Of a stretch of 64,000 nt of DNA, positions 27,805 through 36,835 are shown in pieces (position 1 is the stretch's first letter; each line of letters opens with the position of its first letter). The notes beneath the pieces are model-generated. The model was not told where the DNA came from. It saw only the letters and a program-made list of their open reading frames with translations, and ran no database searches. A program made the translations under genes and the position numbers. Origin of the DNA: Truepera radiovictrix DSM 17093 (GTDB lineage: Bacteria > Deinococcota > Deinococci > Deinococcales > Trueperaceae); assembly GCF_000092425.1 (NCBI RefSeq), contig NC_014221.1, positions 90,001 to 154,000 of the forward strand, given 5' to 3'.

Positions 27805-28396
27805 GGCCCCTCCGGAAGGTCTCGTCCCTCTTTACCGTAAGCCGGGGTGCGTTAACAGCGCCGAGCGCTGCAGTGTGGGCATAGGTGACCGTGCCACGGG
27901 GCACGCAAAACCCCCCCGGTGCGCGGTGCAGCTCACGGTGCGGCTGGCGCGTGGGGGGCGGCGCCGCACACATGGGGCTATCATGAGAGCTTCGGCGATG
28001 AGGAACGTGACGGCGTTGGGTCATCAAGGTAGGGTTCTGCCTCTCGTGGTGGCGTTCGCGGCGAGCGCGCCAGTCAAAGGCTCGTTGTTTCGGTGCCGAG
28101 GCGGGTTGCTGCCAGCGGCCTAGGGGCACTCGGGGTGACGTGGCGTCGCCGCGTTGCCCGAGCGGTGCGCAACGTCCTCCTAGAGGCGAGCTTAGCGCAT
28201 TCTGCGCGCGAGGGCTGTGACGCAACCGCGTCGGCTGCGCAGCCGACGGCAAACACCAGCCTAGTACACGAGACCACAGCGCCCTTAAGCGAAGCTTAAA
28301 GGCGCAGGCGTGCGTACCGCTCGTCGCGTGAGGGCCGCTGGCTCCCTCGAGGCGTCCGAGCGTGAACGCTGCGGCGCGTCTCACATTTGCTTTCGT
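27805..28396. other. Long divergent intergenic region with two strong hairpins
   Basis: About 590 bases with no convincing gene. An 18-bp perfect palindrome GTCGGCTGCGCAGCCGAC lies at 28230-28247, and a 12-bp near-perfect hairpin (arms GCGCCCTTAAGC and GCTTAAAGGCGC, loop GAA) at 28279-28305. No T-run follows either. Confidence 0.4.
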
Positions 28397-28402
28397 TAAA
28401 CT
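28397..28402 (+). promoter_or_regulatory. -10 element for tandem-GNAT gene
   Basis: TAAACT, 8 bases before the ATG at 28411, with no Shine-Dalgarno site between. Confidence 0.45.
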
Positions 28403-28410
28403 ACACCCTG

Positions 28411-29424
28411 ATGCCGGACGCCGAAACCCCGCCCCCCCGCCCCCGCCCCTTTGTCGAGGCCGACTACCCGGCGCTCGCGGCGTTGCAGCGCCGCGTCTTC
28501 CCCGAAGCGCCCCTCTCCGAAGCGGCGCTTCGTTACGAGGACGCGCGTCTGCAGGAGCCGTACCGGCGCGGCCGGTGGGTGATGGGGCAGCAGGGCGCGC
28601 TGGTCGGTTGGGGGGGGTTTTATCAGCACCCGTCGTGGTATCACCCCGACCGCTACGCGCTCGAGCTCGGCGTCGCCCCCGAAGCGCAGCGGCAGGGGAT
28701 CGGGGGGGCGCTCTACGGGGCGATCATAGGGGCGCTGCAAGCGCACGGCGCGCGCGCTGGTGAGGTGCTCGAGCTGAGGACCTCGGTCAGGGGGCGCTAC
28801 CCGCAGCAGCTGGCGTTTTTTACCCGGCGGGGTTTTGCGGAGCGGCAGCGGAGTTGGCTCCTCACGCTCGAGCTCGCGCGCTTTACACCGGCGCCGTGGG
28901 AACCGCTGCTGGCTGAGCTCGGCCAGCAAGGCTACGCGTTTGCCAGCGTAGAGGAGCTCGAGCGCGACGAGACGCAGCTCTACGCGCTCTACACCTTTTA
29001 CCAGGAGCTCGTCGCCGACGTGCCGCGAACCCAGCCGTTTACCCCCTGGAGCTTCGAGCAGTTTCTCGCGCACCGCCGCAGCGCGCCCAACTTGCTGCCG
29101 GAGGGTTCGTTCGTCGCGCTCTACAGGGGCACCTTCGCGGCGGTGAGCGAACTCAAACGGGGCGCGACGCCCGAGCAGCTGCAAACGGGTCTCACCGCCG
29201 TGCGGCGCGCCTACCGCGGTCAGAAGCTCGCGCTCGCGTGCAAGGTGATGGCGCTGCGCTACGCGCGGGCGTGCGGCGCGGCGGTGGTGACGACGCGCAA
29301 CGCGGCGAGCAACGCGGCGATGCTGAAGGTCAACCGCGCCCTCGGTTTTACCGTCGAAGACGCCGACATCGAGCTCGCTAGAACCCTCGACCCGGGCCGC
29401 GCCGACGGTTCGGGAGAGGCCTAA
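28411..29424 (+). CDS. Tandem GNAT acetyltransferase
   Basis: 337-aa protein with two GNAT folds. The first (about 10-160) has the acetyl-CoA loop VAPEAQRQGIGGALYGAI; the second (about 180-330) has the degenerate equivalent AVRRAYRGQKLALACKVMALRYA followed by TTRNAASNAAMLKVNRALGF. Two-domain GNATs of this layout acetylate small molecules, for example in mycothiol synthesis; the substrate here is unknown. The start codon follows a -10 box closely. Next to glycan genes, so sugar or amino-acid acetylation is possible. Confidence 0.85.
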   Translation: MPDAETPPPRPRPFVEADYPALAALQRRVFPEAPLSEAALRYEDARLQEPYRRGRWVMGQQGALVGWGGFYQHPSWYHPDRYALELGVAPEAQRQGIGGALYGAIIGALQAHGARAGEVLELRTSVRGRYPQQLAFFTRRGFAERQRSWLLTLELARFTPAPWEPLLAELGQQGYAFASVEELERDETQLYALYTFYQELVADVPRTQPFTPWSFEQFLAHRRSAPNLLPEGSFVALYRGTFAAVSELKRGATPEQLQTGLTAVRRAYRGQKLALACKVMALRYARACGAAVVTTRNAASNAAMLKVNRALGFTVEDADIELARTLDPGRADGSGEA

Positions 29425-29683
29425 AGGCCATGGGCGCGCGCTTCCCGGTAGCGGGGTGGCCGTTGCGGGGACGCAAGGGGCTGCGACCCGTTAAGGTGTG
29501 GCGTACGGCTGGCGGTATGAGCGGCGGTGCGGCGTGGTATAAGCTCTTGGCGGATGGGGGGCGGGTACCCGGCTCTGCTACGCCGCCCGCGTGTGGCGCC
29601 TGCCCACGGGCGGTGTCGCGGTCAAGCGGTCAGCCGGTGGCTGCAAAGAGCGAGGGTGCCGCCGCTGGAATGGAGCATCGCAG

Positions 29684-30367
29684 ATGAGTGAGGCGGCAAA
29701 GGGCGCCGCAGGGCTGGCGCAGCGGGTATTGGAGATGAGTGGCGCGCGCTACGAGCGCCTGAAACGGGCGCTCGACGTGACGTTCGCTGCCCTCGGTCTT
29801 CTCGTGTTGGGGCCCCTCATGGCGGTGATCGCCCTCGTCATCCGCTGGCGCATGGGCGCCCCCGTCCTCTTTCGGCAGGTGCGCCCGGGCCGCTTCGAGC
29901 GCCCCTTTACGCTCCTGAAGTTCCGCACGATGCACGACACCAGAGGCGCCGACGGCGAGCTGCTGCCCCCGCCGCAGCGCATCACCCCGCTAGGGGTGTG
30001 GCTGCGCAAGACCAGCCTCGACGAACTCCCGCAGCTTTTTAACGTCCTGCGCGGGGACATGTCGTTCGTGGGGCCGCGCCCGCTGCTCGCGAGCTACTTG
30101 CCCTACTACCGCGAGCGCGAGCGGCTGCGCCACCGCGTCCGGCCGGGGATCACCGGGCTCGCGCAGGTCAGCGGGCGCAACCGCCTCCCTTGGGATGAGC
30201 GCCTCGAGCTCGACGCGCGCTACGCCGAGACGCTCAGCCTCGCGCTGGACGCCCGCATCGTGCTCGCCACGCTCGTCAAGGTGCTGCGCCGCAGCGACGT
30301 GCTCGACATCCCGCTCGACCACGGCGGCTTTATCAAAGAGCGGGCAGCTCGAGGGGAGGGGGGATGA
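29684..30367 (+). CDS. PglC-like phosphoglycosyl transferase (bacterial sugar transferase)
   Basis: 227-aa monotopic membrane enzyme that starts lipid-linked glycan synthesis by moving a phospho-sugar onto undecaprenyl phosphate. One N-terminal hydrophobic hairpin (TFAALGLLVLGPLMAVIAL), then PVLFRQVRPG, FTLLKFRTMHD and the catalytic Asp-Glu pair in KTSLDELPQLFNVLRGDMSFVGPRP, written here in overlapping parts. Start ATG 29684 has GGAG 9 bases upstream. Its end overlaps the ATP-grasp start by 4 bases, so the pair are coupled. Confidence 0.92.
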   Translation: MSEAAKGAAGLAQRVLEMSGARYERLKRALDVTFAALGLLVLGPLMAVIALVIRWRMGAPVLFRQVRPGRFERPFTLLKFRTMHDTRGADGELLPPPQRITPLGVWLRKTSLDELPQLFNVLRGDMSFVGPRPLLASYLPYYRERERLRHRVRPGITGLAQVSGRNRLPWDERLELDARYAETLSLALDARIVLATLVKVLRRSDVLDIPLDHGGFIKERAARGEGG

Positions 30368-31449
30368 AACGCCAGTCAGGGGCCTCCGTACCGGACGCGA
30401 GCGGCGCCGACGTCGGACGTCCGGGGGGGGCGCAGAGCACCCTCAACATCTTGCTCACCAGCGCGGGGCGGCGCAACTACCTCGTCGAGTACTTCCAGGA
30501 GGCGCTCGGCGGCCGGGGGCGCGTGTTCGCGGCCGACGCCAAGTCGAGCGCGCCCGCGCTGCAGGAAGCCGACGGCATCCTCCTGGTGCCGCCTATTGGC
30601 CACAAGCACTACATCGACGCGCTCGTGGAGTTTTGCCAAGAGGAGCGCGTTGCCCTGTTGGTGCCGCTAAATGACCTCGAGCTCCCCCTGCTGGCGTCGG
30701 CCAAAGCGCGCTTCGAGGCAGTCGGGACCACGCTCGTGGTCTCGTCGCGCGAGGTGGTCGACCTCTGCTTTGACAAGTGGGCGGCGTACCGCTGGCTCTG
30801 CGGTGAGGGGTTTTTAACCCCTCAGACCTACCTCAGCCTCGAGGCGGCCAAAGCGGGGCTAGAGCGCGGCGAGCTCCGCTTTCCGCTGGTGTTAAAGCCG
30901 CGCTGGGGGTCGGCCTCGGTGGGGCTCGAGTTCCCCCAAGACCTCGAGGAGCTCGAGCTCGCCTTTGCCCTCGCGCGCCGGCGCCTCGCGCGCACCTCGC
31001 TGGCAGGCGAGGCGCCGGGCAACGCGCTGCTGATCCAGGCCTTTGTCGCCGGCGACGAGTACGGTTTAGACGTCGTCAACGACCTTCAGGGGGGGCACGT
31101 GACGACGTTCGTCAAGCAGAAGCTGGGGATGCGGGCGGGTGAAACCGACAGCGCCGTGACGGTCGCCGACGCGGCGCTGCAAGACCTCGGTGCGGCCTTG
31201 GGGCGGCGCTTGCAGCACCTCGGCAACCTCGACTGCGACGTGCTGGTCAACGAAACCGGGGCGTGGGTGCTCGAGCTCAACCCGCGCTTCGGCGGCGGCT
31301 ACCCCTTTTCGCACGTCGCGGGCGCGAACCTGCCCGCGGCGCTGCTCGCGTGGGCAGCGGGGGAGACGCCGGAGCAGGCGTGGTTCCAGACCCAAGCGGG
31401 GGTGGCCGCGTCGAAGTATAGCCGCCTCATGCTGGTGCGCCGGACGTAG
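30364..31449 (+). CDS. ATP-grasp enzyme, CarB-like
   Basis: 361-aa ATP-grasp ligase. The N-terminal domain (about 27-120) resembles the pre-ATP-grasp fold (ILLTSAGRRNYLVEYF, PLNDLELPLL). The ATP-grasp part carries FPLVLKPRWGSASVGL and LIQAFVAGDEYGLDVV, and the metal-binding end VLELNPRFGGGYPFSHVAGAN. The family forms amide or acyl-phosphate bonds on carboxylates; close relatives occur in surface-glycan clusters and may attach an amino acid to a sugar. The substrate is unknown. ATGA overlap with the sugar transferase gene. Confidence 0.85.
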   Translation: MKRQSGASVPDASGADVGRPGGAQSTLNILLTSAGRRNYLVEYFQEALGGRGRVFAADAKSSAPALQEADGILLVPPIGHKHYIDALVEFCQEERVALLVPLNDLELPLLASAKARFEAVGTTLVVSSREVVDLCFDKWAAYRWLCGEGFLTPQTYLSLEAAKAGLERGELRFPLVLKPRWGSASVGLEFPQDLEELELAFALARRRLARTSLAGEAPGNALLIQAFVAGDEYGLDVVNDLQGGHVTTFVKQKLGMRAGETDSAVTVADAALQDLGAALGRRLQHLGNLDCDVLVNETGAWVLELNPRFGGGYPFSHVAGANLPAALLAWAAGETPEQAWFQTQAGVAASKYSRLMLVRRT

Positions 31450-31467
31450 GGCGGGGGCGCAGGCTCT

Positions 31468-32526
31468 ATGCTCGGTAAGCTGCGGCGCACCGCCCAAACC
31501 CTGCGCAGCGCTGCCCTCGCCGAAGTGGCGGGGGGGGCGGCGCTGCCGTTGCCCCAGAAGCTCGCGCTCTGGCGACGGGGCTTTAAAAGCACCTCGTACG
31601 TCCTGTTCGACCTGGCACACCACCCCCCCGAAGCGTACGTCTCGGACCTCGAGGTCGCCCGAGCGCGTCGCATCAACGGCGCTTTCGGCCGCATGCTTAA
31701 AGACAAGCTGCTCTTTGAGGCGATGCTGCGGCCCTACGCGCGGGTGCCAAAGGTGCTGGCCCTGATCGAGCGCGGGCGGCTCGTCTGGCTGCCCGAGGTG
31801 GGCGAAAGAGGCGATAAAGGGACGCTAGAGGCGCTCTTTGCACTGTCGCCTGCTGGCGTCATCGCCAAACCCGTGCGCGGCAACAAGGGGCGCGGCGTGC
31901 TCAGCTTGCAGCAGCAGGAAGGGGCGCTCCTGCTGAGCGGTCACGCGGTGACGGCGGCGCGCGCCGAGGAGGTGTTCGCGCAGCTCGACGGCTACCTCGT
32001 CGTCGAGCGCGTCGAGCAAGCGCCGTACGCCGCGCAGATCTTTCCGGGGGCGGCCAACACCGTCCGCGTCCTTAGCATGCGCGACCCCGACACCGGCGAG
32101 GTCTTTTTCCCAGCGGCGATGCACCGCTTCGGCGGGGTCCGCACCCAACCGACCGACAACTTCCAGACGGGTGGGGTAAGCGCCGCTATCGACCTCGCGA
32201 CCGGACGTCTCGGGCGCGCGGTGCGCCACCCCAACGTTACGGGGGGGCGGCTCGTGTGGCTCAGCCACCACCCCGACACGGGCGCTCTCATCGAAGGGGT
32301 CGTGCTACCCCACTGGGAGGCGCTCTTGGCGACGTTGGCGCGCGTCTTGGAGGTCTACCCATTTTTGCGCTACGTCGGTTGGGACGTGCTCGTGACCCCG
32401 GAGGGGGTGTGCCTCATCGAGGGCAACCACAACGTCAACCTAGGGTTGCAGGTGCACGGGCCGCTGCTGCGCGACCCGCGCGTGCGGCGCTTTTACGAAG
32501 CGCACGGGGTGCTGAGGCGCCGTTAG
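31468..32526 (+). CDS. Sugar-transfer-associated ATP-grasp protein
   Basis: 352-aa protein resembling the ATPgrasp_ST family, found beside sugar transferases. A helical N-terminal part ([24 protein letters not shown]) precedes the ATP-grasp fold: [18 protein letters not shown] (ATP loop), [26 protein letters not shown] and [19 protein letters not shown], where Glu-Gly-Asn-His-Asn is the metal end. The reaction is unknown. It follows the CarB-like ATP-grasp by 18 bases and ends overlapping the stop of the convergent COG0523 gene. Confidence 0.85.
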   Translation: MLGKLRRTAQTLRSAALAEVAGGAALPLPQKLALWRRGFKSTSYVLFDLAHHPPEAYVSDLEVARARRINGAFGRMLKDKLLFEAMLRPYARVPKVLALIERGRLVWLPEVGERGDKGTLEALFALSPAGVIAKPVRGNKGRGVLSLQQQEGALLLSGHAVTAARAEEVFAQLDGYLVVERVEQAPYAAQIFPGAANTVRVLSMRDPDTGEVFFPAAMHRFGGVRTQPTDNFQTGGVSAAIDLATGRLGRAVRHPNVTGGRLVWLSHHPDTGALIEGVVLPHWEALLATLARVLEVYPFLRYVGWDVLVTPEGVCLIEGNHNVNLGLQVHGPLLRDPRVRRFYEAHGVLRRR

Positions 32527-33722
32527 GGGTGCGGCACCTCCCAGGCCGGCAGCGGGTCGGCGAACTGCGTCCAACGCGCGACGTCCTCTAGCTCCTCGTC
32601 GGTGAGGAGCGCCCAGCTGAGCCGTCGGCGGATCGCCGCTTCGTCCATGTCAACGCCGATAAAGACGAGCTGCTGCTCGCGGTCGCCCCACACCGGGTGC
32701 CACGAGGCGAGCAGCGCCTGGCGCTCGGCCTCCGGCAGCTCCCACGACGCCTCGGGCAGCGTCGCCCACCAGGTGCCGATGGGGTCTAGGGTGTAGGTCG
32801 GTCCGGCTTTGGAGAGGAGGCCGACGTAGTCCGGGCGGGTCGCCAACCAGAAGGTCCCCTTGGCGCGCAGCACCGCCTCTAGGTGCGGGTCGGCGAGCGC
32901 CGCGGCGAGCCGCTGCGGGTGAAAGGGGGCCCGCGCGCGAAAGACAAAGCTCGAGATGCCGTACGTGTCGGTTTCGGGGCGGTGTTCGCTCGCTAGCTCC
33001 TGCAACCACGCCGCGGACTGCGAGGCCGCCTCGAGGTCGAAGCGGCCGGTGTGCAGCACCGCCTCGAGGGGTACGCGGCCCCTTTCGGCGCGGTAGAGGG
33101 CGGCTCGCGGGTTGAGCGCGCGCAGCACCGCCTCGAGGCGCTCGAGCTCGGCGTCGCCCACGAGGTCGGTTTTGTTGACCACGATGACATCAGCCCACTC
33201 GACCTGGTCGGCGAGCAGCGCGGCGACGGTGCGTTCGTCGCCCTCGCCGGCGCTCTCGCCGCGCTCGGCGAGGTCGTCGTCGCAGGCGAGGTCGCGCGGA
33301 AAGGTGGCCGCGTCGACCACCGTCACCAGGGCGTCGAGCCGCGCAACTTCGGACAAGCTCGCACCGGTCGCGTCCTCAAAGACGAACGTCTGCGCGACCG
33401 GTAGCGGCTCCGAGATGCCGGTCGACTCGACGAGCAGGTAGTCGAAGCGGCCCGCGCGGGCGAGCCGGCTGACCTCGCGCAGGAGGTCGTCGCGCAGCGT
33501 GCAGCAGATGCAGCCGTTGCTGAGTTCGACGAGCGTCTCCTCGGTGCGGCTGAGCCCAGCGTCCCCGCGCGCGACGAGCTCGCGGTCGATATTCACCTCG
33601 CTCATGTCGTTGACGATGACGGCGACTTTGAGCCCTTGGCGGTTACTTAGCACGTGGTTGAGCAGCGTCGTTTTGCCCGCGCCGAGAAAGCCGGAGAGGA
33701 CGGTGACGGGAAGGGGGAGCAA
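32523..33722 (-). CDS. COG0523 metallochaperone GTPase (CobW/YjiA/ZNG1 type)
   Basis: 399-aa G3E GTPase. Walker [10 protein letters not shown] is at residues 11-19, the metal-binding CxCC is Cys71, Cys73, Cys74 in NGCICCTL, and Walker B/switch residues lie in [11 protein letters not shown]. The C-terminal CobW_C domain follows from about 265. COG0523 members insert or deliver metals such as zinc or cobalt, and many are controlled by Zur. A weak palindrome about 80 bases upstream could be such a site. An acidic insert ([16 protein letters not shown]) lies mid-protein. Confidence 0.9.
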   Translation of the reverse strand: MLPLPVTVLSGFLGAGKTTLLNHVLSNRQGLKVAVIVNDMSEVNIDRELVARGDAGLSRTEETLVELSNGCICCTLRDDLLREVSRLARAGRFDYLLVESTGISEPLPVAQTFVFEDATGASLSEVARLDALVTVVDAATFPRDLACDDDLAERGESAGEGDERTVAALLADQVEWADVIVVNKTDLVGDAELERLEAVLRALNPRAALYRAERGRVPLEAVLHTGRFDLEAASQSAAWLQELASEHRPETDTYGISSFVFRARAPFHPQRLAAALADPHLEAVLRAKGTFWLATRPDYVGLLSKAGPTYTLDPIGTWWATLPEASWELPEAERQALLASWHPVWGDREQQLVFIGVDMDEAAIRRRLSWALLTDEELEDVARWTQFADPLPAWEVPHP

Positions 33723-33799
33723 GGGGGCCTCCTAACGGGGAGCTGTGGGGCGGTGAGCCTAGGAATGCGGCGCCTCCGTGACCCTGTCCGGGGCGCTAG

Positions 33800-33817
33800 A
33801 TGAAAAACAGTTATCAT
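33800..33817 (-). promoter_or_regulatory. Possible Fur/Zur-type operator
   Basis: ATGAAAAACAGTTATCAT, an AT-rich imperfect palindrome in a GC-rich setting, 78 bases upstream of the COG0523 start. The halves agree at the ends (ATGA/TCAT) and a few inner positions only. Confidence 0.3.
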
Positions 33818-33960
33818 TTAGGCACACCAGAGGGGTTTCGTCAACCACCTCATCGAGTGCGCCGTATCCCTCTGGATTTTCGGTCCGAAAGAGCAGCGTG
33901 GGGAGAGCGTCGCCGCCCGGGGGTAGGCGCATCCATGAGACAATTTTCTCGACAAAGGCC

Positions 33961-33991
33961 GCGCCCGGATGGGCTCAGCCCATCCGGGCGC
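33961..33991. repeat. Perfect 14-bp inverted repeat
   Basis: GCGCCCGGATGGGC and its exact complement around TCA. No T-run follows, so it is not a typical terminator on either strand. It lies in the 474-base gap (33723-34196) between the COG0523 and nrdB genes, where I see no gene. Confidence 0.75.
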
Positions 33992-34196
33992 CGTCGGTGG
34001 CGCGCACCGTCCGGGAGTGCGCGCCCTCATGGGGCTTGTGGGGAGGGGCGCGTCGCTAGCCTTTCGGCGGGTGTCTTCGCGTTGGCTACGCCCTCACCGT
34101 AAAAGGCGCCCCCAAAGCGCCTTTAAAGCCGCGCACCTCGAGATGAAAGTGGCCGCTTTTCGTGCGGGCGGTTTCGCGCGGCCGCTACCTGGAGCC

Positions 34197-35171
34197 TCAG
34201 ACCGCGAAGAGGTCGTCGGCGGTGATCGGTCTCGTCTTTTTCGCGTACGCCGTCGGGCGTTTGTGGAAAAAGTCCACCTGTTTGCTGCTTAAGAGCTCCT
34301 CCTCGAACCACCTCGTGGGCGCTAGGAGCGCCGGGTCGACCTCCCAGAGGGGCGCCTCACCGAGCGCCACGAGCGCGCCGTTAAAGCGCGCCTGCATAAA
34401 GGCCTCGAGCTGCGCGAGGGGCAGAAACGGCAGCGCGCCGGCTTCGCAGATCCAGCGCAAGATTGCGCGCTCGGCGCGCTCGGCGTCGACGCAGGCCGCT
34501 CTAAGGCGCGCGCTAAAGGCGGCGCCAAACCACTCCGGACGCTCGCGCCTCAGGGTCTCGACGAGCTTGTAGCCGAACATCCCGTGGATCTGCTCCTCTT
34601 TGCTGGTCGCCTCGACGATGTTGGCGACCCCCTTAAAGCGCCCCGTGGCCTGGTTGAAGGCTTTGAGGATGAGAAACTGCCCGAAGAGGCTGACGTGTTC
34701 GACAAAGGCGCTAAAGAGGGCCACGCTAAAGGCGTCGTCTCGGCCGTCTTGCCGCACGGGCACGAGGTGGGCGTCGAGCACCGCGAGGCGTTCGCCGAGC
34801 GCGGGCGCCTCGTGCAGCCGTGCAAACGCGTCGGTCAAGCCGAGCAGCTCGAGCAGGTGCGCGTAGGCATCTTGGTGGCGCACCTCCGACTCGGCGAAGG
34901 TGTAACCCACCGCGCCGACCTCGGGTTTGGGGAACTTCCGGTAGAGGTCGCCCCAAAAGGTCTTGACGGCCACCTCGACCTGGGCGATGGCGAGGAGCGC
35001 GCGCGTCAGCACCTGGCGCTCGGCCTCACGCACCCCGACGCGGTAGTCGTTCACGTCTTCGGTGAGGTTGTACTCGGTGTGCAGCCAGTACGAGTGGCGG
35101 ATCGCGTCGCGGTAGGCCAAAAACTCGGGGTACTCGGCGGGTCGGAGGGTGCTGCGGCGTTCGGTGAGCAT
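34197..35171 (-). CDS. nrdB: Ribonucleotide reductase class I beta (radical) subunit
   Basis: 324-aa ferritin-like subunit that makes and holds the radical for dNTP synthesis. Metal ligands by pattern: Glu66 (QVEVAVK), Glu96 and His99 in FAESEVRHQDAY, Glu158 in EHVSLFGQF, Glu193 and His196 in SKEEQIHGMFG. Tyr103 is at the usual radical-tyrosine position. The first ligand looks to be Glu where Escherichia coli has Asp84, so the metal type is open. ATG 35171 overlaps the nrdA stop (TGATG). Last gene of the B12-switched operon. Confidence 0.92.
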   Translation of the reverse strand: MLTERRSTLRPAEYPEFLAYRDAIRHSYWLHTEYNLTEDVNDYRVGVREAERQVLTRALLAIAQVEVAVKTFWGDLYRKFPKPEVGAVGYTFAESEVRHQDAYAHLLELLGLTDAFARLHEAPALGERLAVLDAHLVPVRQDGRDDAFSVALFSAFVEHVSLFGQFLILKAFNQATGRFKGVANIVEATSKEEQIHGMFGYKLVETLRRERPEWFGAAFSARLRAACVDAERAERAILRWICEAGALPFLPLAQLEAFMQARFNGALVALGEAPLWEVDPALLAPTRWFEEELLSSKQVDFFHKRPTAYAKKTRPITADDLFAV

Positions 35172-36835
35172 CAGGCCTCGCAAGCGGAGCAGGTCAGCAG
35201 CTCGCGGTTCAACGCCTGGGCGGCGCTGATCGCGTGCTGGTAGTAGAGGCTTTTAAGGCCGCGCGCGTGCGCCTCTAACACGAGGGCGTTGAGGTCGCGC
35301 GCGGGGGTCTCGGGGTGGATCATGAGGTTTAACGACTGCCCCTGGTCGATAAACGCTTGGCGCCCCGCCGCCTGCACGATGATGTCGCGCGGGCTGATCT
35401 CGCTAAAGGTGGCGAACACCCCCTTCTCCTCGTCGCTTAAGCAGTCGAGGTGCTGCACGCTGCCGTCGTGCGCCAAGATGCTCCGCCACACCGCAGGGGT
35501 GTCGTGGCCGCGCTCCCGCAATACCTCGCGCAGCGCGGGGTTGCGGTAGGTCACGACCGCCTTGGCGAGGTCGCGCACGTAGTAGTTCGAGCGCAGCGGT
35601 TCGACGCTCGGCGACACCCCGCCGAGGATAAAGGCGCTCGAGGTCGTCGGTGCGACCGCGAGCAAGGTGGTGTTGCGCCGCCCCGTCCCCTCGCAGAGCG
35701 CCGGTTCGCCGTAGCGGCGGGCGAGCTCGGCCGAGGCGTCGTCGGCCGCCTCGCGCAGCTCGCGGAAGATCTGGCGGTTGAGGAGCGCCGCCTGCAGGCT
35801 CCCGAAGGGGACGCGCCGCGCCTGCAAGAGGCTGTGGTAGCCGACGACGCCGACGCCCAGGGCGCGGTGGCGCACGGCGAAGCGCCGCGCCCGCTCGAAA
35901 AAGGGCAGCGAGGCGCTCTTGTCGATAAATTCCGTCATCACCGCGTCGAGGAAAAAGACGAGCAGCCTGACCGCGTCGGTCGCGCGCCACGCGTCATAGG
36001 TCGCGAGGTTCATGCTGGCTAGGTCGCAGACGAACGACTCGTCTTCGGCGACGGGGAGCATGATCTCGGTGCAGAGGTTGCTCGAGCGAACCACTAGCCC
36101 CCGGTCGCGGTAGACCTCGGGGGCGCCGCGCGTGGCGTTGTCGGTAAAGAGCACGTAGGGCAAGCCGACCTCGGTGCGCTTTTGCAGCACCTTGGCCCAC
36201 ACGCGGCGTTTGTCCGCGTCGCCTGCGCGCATCGCCTCGAGCCACGCGTCGCTCACCGCGACCCCGAAAAAGAGGTTTTGGATGGGGTTGCCGTCCGAGC
36301 GGATCGCCAAAAACTCCTCGACGTCGGGGTGGTCGATCGGCAAATAGGCGGCGAACGACCCGCGCCGCGTCGCCCCCTGTTTGGTGACGTCGATGAGCGT
36401 GTCAAAAAGCCGCAAAAAGTTGACCGCCCCCTCGGAAAAGCCGTTGTCGCGAATTGGCGCGCCGCGAGGCCTAAGGTCGCCGAAGTAGGCGCTCGTCCCG
36501 CCGCCATACTTGCTCATGATCCCGACCTCGGCGGCTGCCCCCAAGATCCCCGCCATGCTGTCGGGGACGTACGAGCCAAAGCAGCTGATAGGCAGGCCGC
36601 GCGAGAGGCCGAAGTTCGCCCAGATGGGCGACGAGAGCGAGTAGAAGCCGCGCGCGAGGTAGTCGAAAAAGCGCTCGGCGAAGCCGGGGAGACCGAGGAG
36701 CGCCTCGGCCCGTTCGCTGATCTGCCTGAGGCGCCCTTCGGGGCTCACGCCCGGGAGCAGGTAGCCGCGGCGCAAAAAGGCGCGGCTCTCTTCGGTGAGC
36801 CACGCAAAGCGCGGCGCGCTCACGGGGGCGCTCAC
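35171..36835 (-). CDS. nrdA: Ribonucleotide reductase class I alpha (catalytic) subunit
   Basis: 554-aa short alpha subunit without an N-terminal ATP-cone, so overall activity control by dATP through that domain is absent. Catalytic residues are visible: Cys85 in PISCFGSYV, Asn253-Cys255-Glu257 in NLCTEIMLP, partner Cys270 in VCDLASMNL, the radical-path pair Tyr531-Tyr532 in LKSLYYQHA, and the C-terminal redox pair CSACEA. Starts at GTG 36835, overlapping the thioesterase stop (GTGA). Usual class I alpha chains are about 750 aa; this matches the short group seen in some other phyla. Confidence 0.93.
   Translation of the reverse strand: MSAPVSAPRFAWLTEESRAFLRRGYLLPGVSPEGRLRQISERAEALLGLPGFAERFFDYLARGFYSLSSPIWANFGLSRGLPISCFGSYVPDSMAGILGAAAEVGIMSKYGGGTSAYFGDLRPRGAPIRDNGFSEGAVNFLRLFDTLIDVTKQGATRRGSFAAYLPIDHPDVEEFLAIRSDGNPIQNLFFGVAVSDAWLEAMRAGDADKRRVWAKVLQKRTEVGLPYVLFTDNATRGAPEVYRDRGLVVRSSNLCTEIMLPVAEDESFVCDLASMNLATYDAWRATDAVRLLVFFLDAVMTEFIDKSASLPFFERARRFAVRHRALGVGVVGYHSLLQARRVPFGSLQAALLNRQIFRELREAADDASAELARRYGEPALCEGTGRRNTTLLAVAPTTSSAFILGGVSPSVEPLRSNYYVRDLAKAVVTYRNPALREVLRERGHDTPAVWRSILAHDGSVQHLDCLSDEEKGVFATFSEISPRDIIVQAAGRQAFIDQGQSLNLMIHPETPARDLNALVLEAHARGLKSLYYQHAISAAQALNRELLTCSACEA

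Noticed and set aside
27794-28384. 196-aa minus-strand frame upstream of the dehydratase gene
   Set aside because: No domain pattern or ribosome site, high Arg/Thr/Pro content, and it covers the hairpins and promoter area.
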